In this document: positions 1-7,047 of the stretch, in pieces
Position numbering within the stretch: position 1 is the stretch's first letter
Layout of the letters: every line of letters starts with the position of its first letter
Assembly (NCBI GenBank): GCA_964654995.1
Contig: CAZZKF010000041.1
Coordinates: forward strand, 1-21,750
Length of the DNA stretch: 21,750 nucleotides
Source: CAZZKF01 sp964654995
GTDB taxonomy: Bacteria; Pseudomonadota; Alphaproteobacteria; CAZZKF01
Direction: 5' to 3'
Notes under the pieces: generated by a model
What the model was told of the DNA's origin: nothing
What the model saw: only the letters and a program-made list of their open reading frames with translations
The model's database searches: none
Translations under genes and position numbers: made by a program

Positions 1-1652
1 TGCTCGCCGTTGCGCAGCACTTGCGTGCCATTGACGAACACATGCTGAATGCCGGTCGCGTACTGGTGCGGATTCTCGAATGTCGCATGGTCCTGAACGG
101 TGGCCGGATCGAAGACCACGACATCGGCGAAAAAACCGGGGCGCAAACGCCCGCGCCCGCGCAGTTTCAGGTTTTTGGCCGGCAGCGCGGTGAGGCGCCG
201 GATGGCTTCGGCCAATGGGATCACCTTTTCATCACGTACATATTTGCCAAGCAGGCGGGCAAAAGTGCCATAGGCACGCGGGTGGGTGCTGGATTTCAAA
301 AATACGCCCTCGGCGGCCGGCGCCGGGGTGTCCGAGCCGAAGCTCACCCAGGGCCGCGCGATCTTGGCCCGCACCTGGTCCTCGTTCATGATGAAATAGA
401 CGACGTCCACACGGCTGTTATCTTCGACCACCAGATCGAGCACGGTCTCCGCCGCGCCTTTGCCGCGCATGGCGGCGACCTGCGCCACCGTCTTGCCGAT
501 CAGCGGCTTGAGGGCCTGGCTCTTGAAGCCAATCAGCAGGATGTTTTCGGGGCCCGCTTGCAGAAAGCGGTTTTCCCAGTCGGTGGACGGCGTCGTCATC
601 TGGGCGATCACGCGGGCGCGGATGTCCGGGTCCTTGAGCCGCGCGACCCATTTCTCGAACCCGCCTTCCTGCACCCACAGGGGCATGGCGGCGTTCAGTC
701 CGGTGGCGCTGGCCGGATAGGTGTACATGTCGGCGGTGATCGCCAGGCCGCGGGCGCGCGCCGCTTCGATGCTGGCAAAGGCGGCCTCCATCTTGGGCCA
801 GTTGGGCCGGCCCGAGGCCTTCAAGTGATAAATCTCGGCCGGCACATGGGCAGCCTCGGCGATGTAGATCAGCTCGTCGATGGCTTCGAGCAGGCGGTTG
901 CCTTCCGAGCGGATGTGGGAGATGTACATGCCGCCGAACTCGCCGGCAGCCCGCGCCAGGGCCACCAGCTCCGTGGTCGGGGCGAAGTTGGCCGGTGCGT
1001 AGATCAGCGACGAGCCGACGCCCAGCGCCCCTTCGCGCATGGCGGCACGCACCTGGTCTTGCATCTCGGAGAGCTCTTCGGGCGTGGCCGCGCGGTTGTC
1101 ATAGCCCACGGTGTTGACCCGCACGGTGGTGGCGCCGACGAAAGACGCCACGTTGGGGGAAATGCCGCGGGCCACCAGTTGATCCAGATATTCGCCCAGG
1201 CTCGTCCAGGTGATGTCGTACTGAATGTCGCCCTGGCGGCGTTTCATGTCCGCCTTGGCACGCTCGCTCAACGGGCCCATCGACCAGCCCTCGCCGAAGA
1301 CCTCGAGGGTCACGCCCTGCTTGATGTCGCTCATACCGCGCCCGTCGACGATCAGCGAGCCGACCGCCCAGCTCAGCATGTTGATGAAGCCGGGCGCCAC
1401 AGCGAGGCCCTGGGCATCGATTTCCTGTTTGGCGCGCAGATCGCCGAGATCACCGATGGCGGCAATGCGGTCGCCGGAAATGGCCACATCCGCCACCATC
1501 GGCGCGCCGCCGGAGCCGTCGTAAATAGTGCCGCCACGGATCAGCACGTCGTAGTCGGGCGCCGGCGCCTCGTCCCCGCCCGGCGGCGAGCAGGCGGCAA
1601 GTGCCACAGCGGTGGCAAGGCCGATCAGCGTTTGCAAGAGCCGGATCTTCAT
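1..1652 (-). CDS. D-aminoacylase-family lipoprotein (amidohydrolase), C-terminus cut by window edge
   Basis: The reading frame runs from ATG at 1652 off the left edge, giving 550 complete codons. Residues 1-20 are a hydrophobic leader ending in a lipobox (Leu-Ala-Ala-Cys21), so the mature protein should be a lipoprotein. The order of segments fits N-acyl-D-amino-acid deacylase: an N-terminal beta-sandwich strand (VLIRGGTIYDG), APGFI at 87-90, SHIRSEG with His246, YHLKASG with His276, FGSDTPAP with Asp441, a THPRAYGTFAR segment and a final ADVVVFDP strand. The HxH that normally follows PGFI(D) is replaced by Asn-Met-Leu-Ser-Trp (91-95). The Cys-containing loop of classical D-aminoacylases reads FGEGWSMGPL and has no Cys. 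Family membership is therefore solid, but deacylase activity is doubtful. The start overlaps the upstream amidohydrolase stop as ATGA, so the two are probably translated together. Confidence 0.85.
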   Translation of the reverse strand, partial: MKIRLLQTLIGLATAVALAACSPPGGDEAPAPDYDVLIRGGTIYDGSGGAPMVADVAISGDRIAAIGDLGDLRAKQEIDAQGLAVAPGFINMLSWAVGSLIVDGRGMSDIKQGVTLEVFGEGWSMGPLSERAKADMKRRQGDIQYDITWTSLGEYLDQLVARGISPNVASFVGATTVRVNTVGYDNRAATPEELSEMQDQVRAAMREGALGVGSSLIYAPANFAPTTELVALARAAGEFGGMYISHIRSEGNRLLEAIDELIYIAEAAHVPAEIYHLKASGRPNWPKMEAAFASIEAARARGLAITADMYTYPASATGLNAAMPLWVQEGGFEKWVARLKDPDIRARVIAQMTTPSTDWENRFLQAGPENILLIGFKSQALKPLIGKTVAQVAAMRGKGAAETVLDLVVEDNSRVDVVYFIMNEDQVRAKIARPWVSFGSDTPAPAAEGVFLKSSTHPRAYGTFARLLGKYVRDEKVIPLAEAIRRLTALPAKNLKLRGRGRLRPGFFADVVVFDPATVQDHATFENPHQYATGIQHVFVNGTQVLRNGE

Positions 1653-3322
1653 TTCTCCCCCTCCGCCTCGCGCGCCTTGGCGGCACGTACCATTTCGCGC
1701 ACATCCGCCCGCAGCTTGCGGGCATCGAAGACGATGCCGTCCTTGATCGTCCAGCGCACGCCGCCGACGCGCACCACCTTGCCCGTCTCATCGTCCAGCT
1801 TCATGTGGCCAGTCCCATAGAGCACCTTGAAATTGCGCAACGGGTTCTGATCGACGATCACAAAGTCGGCGCGCTTGCCGGCCTCCACCGAGCCCAGCTC
1901 GTCGGCCGCGCCCAAAAGCTCGGCGCCGCTCAAAGTGGCGGCGCGCACGACTTCAAGGGGATGAAAGCCGGCTTCCTGCAACAGCTCCAGCTCCTGAATG
2001 AAGCCGAAGCCGAAGACCTGATAGATGAAGCCTGAATCACTCCCCGTCACCACCCGGCCGCCACGGTTCTTGTAGTCGCGCAAGAACCGCATCCACAGGC
2101 GGAAATTCTCCTTCCAGGCGATCTCGTCCGCCGTCGTCCAGTCAAAGAAATAGGCGCCATGGGTCTTGCGGTTGGGCTCGAAAAAGCGATAGAGGCCGGG
2201 CAGCGCATAATCGGCCTGCCAGTCGGCATTGCGGGCCCGCATCACGTCGCGGTTGGCGACATAGATGGTGAGCGTCGGATCGAGGGTGAAATCAAGCCCG
2301 ATCAGTTCCTCGATCACCGCGTTCCATTTGGCGCTGCCCGGCGCCGCAGCCTGGCGCCACAGCCGACCGGCCTCGCCAAACCGGTGCTGTTCGTCGGCGA
2401 AATTATAGTCGGCCGGAAAGTCCTGAACGGTGCGATCCTCGAACAGGGCCTCGGGCAGGCCATACCAGTGCTCCATGCTGCGCAAACCCCAGCGCGCCGT
2501 GTCCAGCACGTTCATCCGCGCCACCGCCATCTGGTCGTGGTGAAAGGCGCTGCCCAGCCCCAGCTTGTTGGCTTCCTCCAGCGCCGCACGAATGACCGCC
2601 GGCGGGCCGCCGAAGAACTTGATGCCATCGGCGCCCCGCGCCTTGACCGCCCGGATCCATTCGCGCGCCTGTCTGGGCGTGGTAATGACGCTGCTGCGCG
2701 GCGGGCTCGGAAACACCACATAGACGAAATGGCGCGGCGCAGTGATCTCGCCTGCTGCCGCCCGGCGCTTGTGGTCCAGCGTCCAGCCGAGGCCCATGCC
2801 GGCGCCGACCTCGCGGATGGTGGTAATCCCGTGGGCCAGCCACAGCTTGAAGATATATTCGGGCGGCGGGATCGGCCCGGTCAGCCCCTGCAGCACATTG
2901 CCGGTGTGCGCATGCGAATCGATAAAGCCGGGCAGGATGTACATGCCGGCGACATCGAGCTCGAACTCGCCCGGCGCGGGGCGCGCCCGCGGGTTGACGG
3001 AAACGCCGGGCGCACCGACCACACGCACTTCCTTGATGCGGTTCCCTTCCACGACGATGTCGACCGGGCCGACCGGCGGTGCGCCGGTGCCGTCGATCAG
3101 CGTGCCGCCGCGCAACACGAGGCGCGCAAACGGCCCCTGCCCTTCACCGGGCGGGCGATCGGGGGCGGGGGCGGGGCGCTTCACCTGCAACTGCTCGAAC
3201 ACCGCGGTCACTTCCTCGCCCGGCGGCGTGGCTCCACGCGCCATCACAGCCGCGCCAAAGCCAAGCACCAGAGCCAGCAGCAGGGCCAGCCCGCCGGCAA
3301 ACCGAGCGTGCGCAGAATTCAT
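1649..3322 (-). CDS. Exported metal-dependent amidohydrolase (imidazolonepropionase/prolidase-like family)
   Basis: This is a 557-residue protein from ATG 3322. The start was chosen because GGGGGGA lies 7 bases upstream and because residues 1-30 then form a signal peptide (Arg7, then a Leu/Ala-rich core ending near MARGA). An upstream in-frame ATG at 3367 lacks these features. The body is a cyclic amidohydrolase TIM barrel: LRGGTLIDGTG strand, PGFIDSHAHTG with the metal pair His137/His139, GIKFFGG with Lys235 as a possible bridging Lys, His261-His262, SMEHW with His285, VTGSDSG with the catalytic Asp429, and a closing AGKRADFVIVDQNPL strand. Unlike its downstream partner it has the complete metal set, so it is probably an active periplasmic hydrolase of a cyclic amide, dipeptide or similar substrate. 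The exact substrate cannot be read from sequence. Its TGA stop overlaps the next gene's ATG. Confidence 0.88.
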   Translation of the reverse strand: MNSAHARFAGGLALLLALVLGFGAAVMARGATPPGEEVTAVFEQLQVKRPAPAPDRPPGEGQGPFARLVLRGGTLIDGTGAPPVGPVDIVVEGNRIKEVRVVGAPGVSVNPRARPAPGEFELDVAGMYILPGFIDSHAHTGNVLQGLTGPIPPPEYIFKLWLAHGITTIREVGAGMGLGWTLDHKRRAAAGEITAPRHFVYVVFPSPPRSSVITTPRQAREWIRAVKARGADGIKFFGGPPAVIRAALEEANKLGLGSAFHHDQMAVARMNVLDTARWGLRSMEHWYGLPEALFEDRTVQDFPADYNFADEQHRFGEAGRLWRQAAAPGSAKWNAVIEELIGLDFTLDPTLTIYVANRDVMRARNADWQADYALPGLYRFFEPNRKTHGAYFFDWTTADEIAWKENFRLWMRFLRDYKNRGGRVVTGSDSGFIYQVFGFGFIQELELLQEAGFHPLEVVRAATLSGAELLGAADELGSVEAGKRADFVIVDQNPLRNFKVLYGTGHMKLDDETGKVVRVGGVRWTIKDGIVFDARKLRADVREMVRAAKAREAEGEK

Positions 3323-3694
3323 TGATCGTCCCCCCGAGCGCGGCCGCGCAGGTGCCACAGCCATCAAGAGGCATTATAGAGGGCAGCGGCAGCCCGTCAA
3401 AAAGCGCCGGCAATTCGCCCACTCCCAACAACCACGTGGCGAACAGTTCCCGCCCTTGGGAACCGGAAGTGAGCCAACGAGACAGCTGATTTTGTGCCGT
3501 TGCATGACCCGCTATATGTGTGATGAAGTCAAGAATGGCGGCCACACGCTTGACACCGAGGCCGCCCGGGTGACCACCTTGAAGGCCTTGGAGCGTTTCC
3601 TCGCCCAGAACCTCGGGCACGCAGGGTAGGAGCCGGACGGCCGCTCATCCCGAATGACGCCAGCGAGCCAGGAATCGCCGACCGCTCGTGAAAA
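3323..3694. other. Gene-poor gap between the amidohydrolase and fic genes
   Basis: These 372 bases contain no convincing complete gene. The left end must hold the promoter and ribosome binding site (GGGGGGA) of the minus-strand amidohydrolase. The middle contains a short plus-strand frame described separately. Around 3645-3690 there is a stretch with the look of a dispersed alphaproteobacterial intergenic repeat (CATCCCGAATGACG, then GCGAGCCAGGAATC), but no second copy lies in this window. No terminator with a T-run was seen after fic. Confidence 0.5.
3504..3629 (+). pseudogene. Possible remnant of an alpha/beta-hydrolase C-terminus (41 codons)
   Basis: This is a short open frame with ATG at 3504 and TAG at 3627-3629. 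It has no Shine-Dalgarno sequence and no sensible extension upstream. The peptide has GGHTLDTEAAR followed by an amphipathic helix ending ALERFLAQNLG. The shape, a glycine-histidine turn and then a terminal helix ending FL..NLG, resembles the last 30 residues of alpha/beta hydrolases and S9 peptidases, where the His is catalytic. I read it as a decayed 3' end at best. It may equally be a chance frame. Confidence 0.2.
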
Positions 3695-4795
3695 TCAAGG
3701 TTGCACCAGGGAATAGCTGGTACTGCGGCCGCCTCCGGCATCCTTGACCAGAACGCCCTTGTCAATCAGATCGGTGATATCCCGGAGCGCCGTGTCCTGC
3801 GAGCATTTCGCAAGTCTTGCCCATTTCGACGACGTGAGTTTGCCCTCGAACCCGTCGAGCAAGCGATTGATGAGTTTTCTCTGACGTGCATTGAACGTCC
3901 GACCGGCGTGTGTCTCCCAGAATCGGGCCTTCGCCAGCACCGCCCCCAGGGTCTCATTGGCGCCCTCTATGGCGCGGCACAGGCAGGTCAGGAACCATTC
4001 CAGCCAGGCGGTAATATCCATACCGCCCTTTTGGGTGTGCTCCAGCGTGGCGTAATAATCATTGCGCTCGGCGCGGATCTGCGCCGACAGGCTGTAAAAA
4101 CGTTGCCGGCTGTTTTCGGACTCGGCAAGAGCCATATCGGCAATCGCCCGCGCGATACGGCCGTTACCATCGTCGAAAGGATGGATGGTTACGAACCAGA
4201 GATGGGCCAGCCCTGCGCGAATCACCGGGTCGATATCGCCGGGCGAGCTGAACCAATCCAGAAACCGGCTCATCTCCGCGGGCAGGCGGGCGGCGGGCGG
4301 CGCCTCGTAGTGAACGCGCTCTCGCCCGATCGGTCCTGATACGACCTGCATCGGCCCATCCCGGTCGTCGCGCCAGGTGCCGACCCGGATTGTTTTCAGA
4401 CCGCTGCGGCCGCTCGGAAAGAGGGCAGCATGCCAGTCGAACAGGCGCACCTTGGTAAGCGGCCGATCAAAGCGACGGGTCGCATCGAGGGTCATTTCGA
4501 CAATCCCCTCAACGTGACGGTCGACGGGGGCGAGGGCACCGATGTCGATGCCGAGACGGCGCGCAACGGACGAGCGCACCTGTTTGGCATCCAATCTCTC
4601 GCCTTCGATCTCGCTCGACTTAACGACGTCCCGGGTGAGGGTCTCCAGAACCGCCTGTTCCTGTAGCTCGAAGCCAAGCCCGGCCATGCGACCGAGCAAT
4701 CGTCCCTGCTTGAAGCGGACGTCCGAAAGGGGCCTTTCAATCGCGTTTGCGTCCCACGTGAACTCCGGCCAATCGGGACACGCCCATATATACAT
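3695..4795 (-). CDS. Fic family AMP-transferase, class II, with DUF4172-type N-terminus and C-terminal winged helix
   Basis: This is a 366-residue protein from ATG 4795. The start is supported by GGAGA placed 7 bases upstream and by the typical DUF4172 opening MYIWACPDWPEF. The Fic core motif HPFDDGNGRIAR sits at residues 205-216, with the catalytic His205 and the nucleotide-binding GNGR loop. The inhibitory motif SSEIEG (Ser60, Glu64, Gly65) lies upstream of it, which defines a class II, self-inhibited Fic enzyme that needs no separate antitoxin. The last 55 residues (SSKWARLAKCSQDTALRDI, then GVLV and a GGGRSTSYSL wing) look like a winged helix-turn-helix. Family members transfer AMP from ATP to Ser, Thr or Tyr of target proteins; the target here is unknown. 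The gene stands alone, with a promoter region carrying two palindromes. Self-regulation through the winged helix is an inference. Confidence 0.93.
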   Translation of the reverse strand: MYIWACPDWPEFTWDANAIERPLSDVRFKQGRLLGRMAGLGFELQEQAVLETLTRDVVKSSEIEGERLDAKQVRSSVARRLGIDIGALAPVDRHVEGIVEMTLDATRRFDRPLTKVRLFDWHAALFPSGRSGLKTIRVGTWRDDRDGPMQVVSGPIGRERVHYEAPPAARLPAEMSRFLDWFSSPGDIDPVIRAGLAHLWFVTIHPFDDGNGRIARAIADMALAESENSRQRFYSLSAQIRAERNDYYATLEHTQKGGMDITAWLEWFLTCLCRAIEGANETLGAVLAKARFWETHAGRTFNARQRKLINRLLDGFEGKLTSSKWARLAKCSQDTALRDITDLIDKGVLVKDAGGGRSTSYSLVQP

Positions 4796-4802
4796 GCCAT
4801 TT

Positions 4803-4823
4803 TCTCCGCATATCTTGCGGAGA
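4803..4823. promoter_or_regulatory. Palindrome 1 upstream of fic, covering its Shine-Dalgarno
   Basis: Perfect 8-base arms TCTCCGCA and TGCGGAGA are separated by TATCT. Read on the minus strand, the left arm contains the GGAGA that serves as the fic ribosome binding site. Bound protein, or the RNA hairpin itself, would block translation initiation. Confidence 0.5.
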
Positions 4824-4860
4824 TTGTGGTCGATTTTCACCGCAAACGCAAGGTTAATCT

Positions 4861-4875
4861 CCGCATATTATGCGG
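4861..4875. promoter_or_regulatory. Palindrome 2 upstream of fic, covering a -10-like element
   Basis: CCGCA and TGCGG are separated by TATTA, the same arms and spacing as the core of the palindrome at 4803-4823. The centres are 55 bases apart. On the minus strand it contains CATAAT (4872-4867), a good -10 candidate; the only -35 at the right distance is the weak GTGAAT at 4895-4890. Two matching sites over a -10 and a Shine-Dalgarno suggest a repressor operator pair. Confidence 0.45.
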
Positions 4876-4938
4876 CGGATGAGTCTTTTATTCACCGCAT
4901 CACCGCACCATTGCAGAGGATCACGTGGGATCACTGGA

Positions 4939-4964
4939 GAGCCATCAAAGGCACATGATGGCTC
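4939..4964 (-). terminator. Hairpin at the 3' end of the CBS gene
   Basis: GAGCCATCA (4939-4947) and TGATGGCTC (4956-4964) form a perfect 9-base-pair stem with an 8-base loop. The stem includes part of the CBS stop codon. There is no T-run on either strand, so it is an RNA 3'-end or processing hairpin rather than a textbook intrinsic terminator. Confidence 0.35.
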
Positions 4965-5391
4965 AGGCGGTGGTGATGTACTGGCGCATGGCCTCGTTTT
5001 CGCGCTCGGCTTCCATGATCCGGTGCTTGACCACGTCGCCGATGCTGATGATCCCGAGAAGCTGCCCGTCCTCGACCACCGGCACGTGGCGGATGCGCCG
5101 CTCGGTCATGACCTCCATGATCTCGATCACCGAATCGTCGCGCTGGCAGCAGTGAACCGGCGAACTCATGATCTCGGAGACCGGCAGTTTCAGCACATCG
5201 GCGCCGAGCCGATCGATCCCGCGCACGATATCGCGTTCCGAGAGGACGCCGACCACACGCCCGCCATCGCAGACAACGACGGCGCCGATCTTGTGCTCGG
5301 CAAGAACCCGGGCAACCTCGGTAACCGTCTGATCGCGATTGACGGTGACAACCGTGTCGCCCTTTTCACGCAAGATGCTGTCGACATTCAT
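4963..5391 (-). CDS. Two-CBS-domain protein
   Basis: This is a 142-residue cytosolic protein from ATG 5391, which has GGGGAG nine bases upstream. In-frame codons further upstream lack CBS-like sequence. Two CBS modules fill the protein: about 8-62 (TVVTVNRDQTVTEVARVLAE, then GAVVVCDGGRVVGVLSERDI) and about 72-128 (ImmSSPV-type opening SEIMSSPVHCC, then RHVPVVEDGQLLGIISIGDV). A short charged tail, MEAERENEAMRQYI, closes it. CBS pairs bind adenosine nucleotides (AMP, ATP, S-adenosylmethionine) and act as sensors for a partner. No enzyme domain is attached, so the partner is encoded elsewhere. It lies upstream of fic on the same strand but is separated by 167 bases with a hairpin and fic's own control region, so the two are unlikely to form one operon. 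Confidence 0.85.
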   Translation of the reverse strand: MNVDSILREKGDTVVTVNRDQTVTEVARVLAEHKIGAVVVCDGGRVVGVLSERDIVRGIDRLGADVLKLPVSEIMSSPVHCCQRDDSVIEIMEVMTERRIRHVPVVEDGQLLGIISIGDVVKHRIMEAERENEAMRQYITTA

Positions 5392-5607
5392 GATCAACAC
5401 TCCCCGCCGGGACCGCCTCCCGGTCCGGTCCTCGGCGCCCTTGATTGAGATGGCCCCATTCGTATTTCGAATTATTCTGGCGCCCCCGGGCCCTTCCATG
5501 ATGCCCTCAAGGGCACGCGTGATGCAAGCCCTGCCGGCGGCCGCTTGCCCGGGGCGCGGCTTTGGCCCTATCGTGTCGGGTTCAAGACATGACGGGGGGA
5601 CCGATTC
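5392..5607. promoter_or_regulatory. Divergent intergenic region between the CBS and DUF1499 genes
   Basis: These 216 bases must hold promoters for both flanking genes. An AT-rich patch at 5458-5478 includes the inverted repeat ATTCG-TATTT-CGAAT (5458-5472). GGACCG (5410-5415) and CGGTCC (5421-5426) form a small hairpin just upstream of the CBS ribosome binding site. No strong sigma-70 pair could be fixed by eye. Confidence 0.3.
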
Positions 5608-6378
5608 ATGAGCGACGCAACCAACGAACAAGCCATGCGCGAAAATGGCGCGACACCATCGCGCCTGGCGATTGCCGTGGCGGCACTTGCCGGCATATCC
5701 CTGCTGGCGGCGATCCTCTCAGGGCTCGGCTATCGCCAACAGTGGTGGAACCTGGGTGGCGCCTTTGCGCTCCTTCAATGGGCGACCTACGGCAGTCTGG
5801 CGACGCTGGCGCTGGGCATTGTTGCCGTCTTGCGGGCACGTCCCCACAGTCCGGCAATTGAATTCTGGCTGGTCTTCCTGGCGCTCATCGGCACGCTGGC
5901 CTTTGCCAGCTATATTCTCGACTGGCGCGACACCGCTCGCGAGGTGCCGCCGATCCACGACATCACCACCGATCTCGACGATCCGCCGGCCTTCGTCGCC
6001 ATCCTTCCCTTGCGCGAAGGCGCCCGCAACCCTTACGTCTATGGCGGGCCGGACATCGCCCGCCTGCAGCGCCGGGGCTATCCCGACCTCGGGCCGCTGG
6101 TTCTCGACATGGACGCAGGCGCCGCCTTTGAGCGGGCGCTCACCGCCGCCCGGGCCATGGGCTGGGAGATCGTCGCGGCCGTGCCGCAAGAGGGCCGCAT
6201 CGAGGCCACCGACACCACCCTGTGGTTCGGCTTCAAGGACGATGTGGTGGTGCGTATCCGCGCCGCAGACGGCAAGGCGCGCATTGACGTGCGTTCGGTC
6301 TCGCGGGTCGGGCGCTCGGACGTCGGCACCAATGCGGCGCGCATCCGCGCCTATCTGGCCCGCATCGCCCGAGGATGA
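5608..6378 (+). CDS. DUF1499 domain membrane protein
   Basis: This is a 256-residue protein from ATG 5608 with GGGGGGA just upstream. The N-terminal 110 residues hold three hydrophobic segments, at about 19-42 (AIAVAALAGISLLAAI), 51-75 and 86-107. The rest is a soluble DUF1499 domain with its usual features: DPPAFV near the start, a helix with AFERALTAARAMGWEIV, a RIEATDTTLWFGFKDDVVVR strand pair and the closing RSVSRVGRSDVGTNAARI. DUF1499 proteins are widespread in alphaproteobacteria and have no settled biochemical role, so none is assigned. The gene is divergent from the CBS gene, and 156 bases separate it from the cytochrome gene. Confidence 0.85.
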   Translation: MSDATNEQAMRENGATPSRLAIAVAALAGISLLAAILSGLGYRQQWWNLGGAFALLQWATYGSLATLALGIVAVLRARPHSPAIEFWLVFLALIGTLAFASYILDWRDTAREVPPIHDITTDLDDPPAFVAILPLREGARNPYVYGGPDIARLQRRGYPDLGPLVLDMDAGAAFERALTAARAMGWEIVAAVPQEGRIEATDTTLWFGFKDDVVVRIRAADGKARIDVRSVSRVGRSDVGTNAARIRAYLARIARG

Positions 6379-6445
6379 GGCAGCGCTCGCAGGCCTCTCG
6401 CGCCATCGTGACACGGCGTGATTTCGGCTGGCCTGCCGTGTGTGG

Positions 6446-6474
6446 TTGACTGGCACGGGGATGCGGGGCGAAAT
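6446..6474 (+). promoter_or_regulatory. Candidate promoter of the cytochrome c gene
   Basis: TTGACT at 6446-6451 is a good -35 match. A 17-base spacer leads to CGAAAT at 6469-6474, a weak -10. A perfect hairpin, CCGGCA/TGCCGG with loop AAGCC (6483-6499), lies in the presumed leader. Confidence 0.35.
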
Positions 6475-6534
6475 CGTCGCTGCCGGCAAAGCCTGCCGGT
6501 CCGGCCTTGATACCCGGTGGATCAGGAGAGCCGC

Positions 6535-6963
6535 ATGAACCATGTACCGCGCACTATCGTTCTGATTGCTTTGATCGCCGGCCCTTTGACGACCGCGCTC
6601 GCCACCTCCGCAGGAGCCGCTGCCGGCAACATCGAGGCCGGTGCCAAGGTGTTTCGCAAATGCCAGGCGTGTCATACGCTCGAGCCCGGCAAGACCCGGG
6701 TGGGCCCCAGTCTCGCGGGCGTCATCGGCCGGCCGGCGGCCAGCGTCCCCGGCTTCAATTACTCGCCGGCACTCCGGGCTGCCGGCGCCAAGGGCCTGGT
6801 CTGGACGCCAGAGACGGTCGCCCGCTGGACGCGCGATCCCAAGGCCTTTCTGGCCGACTATCTGGGCGATGAATCGGCGCGCACCCGCATGACCCTTCGC
6901 CTGCGCAACGACAAGGAGCGCCGCGACGTCGCCGCCTTCCTGGCCGCTCAGGCGCAACCGTGA
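6535..6963 (+). CDS. Secreted class I c-type cytochrome
   Basis: This is a 142-residue protein from ATG 6535, which follows AGGAG by six bases; the GTG 18 bases upstream lies before that site and is not a plausible start. Residues 1-29 are a signal peptide ending in an Ala-rich stretch (SAGAAA). The haem site CQACH is at 43-47 (Cys43, Cys46, axial His47). The sixth ligand is probably Met119 in the RTRMTLRL segment, followed by the usual C-terminal helix NDKERRDVAAFL. GPSLAGVIGRPAAS and YSPAL are typical of the cytochrome c2/c550 group. It should carry electrons in the periplasm. No oxidase or dehydrogenase is adjacent, so its partner is unknown. Confidence 0.92.
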   Translation: MNHVPRTIVLIALIAGPLTTALATSAGAAAGNIEAGAKVFRKCQACHTLEPGKTRVGPSLAGVIGRPAASVPGFNYSPALRAAGAKGLVWTPETVARWTRDPKAFLADYLGDESARTRMTLRLRNDKERRDVAAFLAAQAQP

Positions 6964-7047
6964 TCGCAGAGGTTTGACTGGACAGGTCGACTACAGGCGC
7001 TGAAAATCGCAGGCAATCACCAAAAAACCACGTCATGGGAGACTGTC

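Noticed and set aside
21..1820. 599-codon open frame on the plus strand
   Set aside because: It is the mirror of the two minus-strand amidohydrolase genes in high-GC DNA. Its protein is His/Gly/Arg-rich with no domain, while the minus strand encodes clear amidohydrolase motifs.
2159..3325. 388-codon open frame on the plus strand opposite the exported amidohydrolase
   Set aside because: Composition is typical of an antisense shadow, and the minus strand has HxH, signal peptide and ribosome binding site.
3695..4795. A Fic/antitoxin toxin pair
   Set aside because: The inhibitory SSEIEG motif is inside the Fic protein (class II), and no small antitoxin gene flanks it.
5719..6957. 412-codon minus-strand frame spanning the DUF1499 and cytochrome genes
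   Set aside because: It covers two well-supported plus-strand genes and their gap, and has no recognisable domain.
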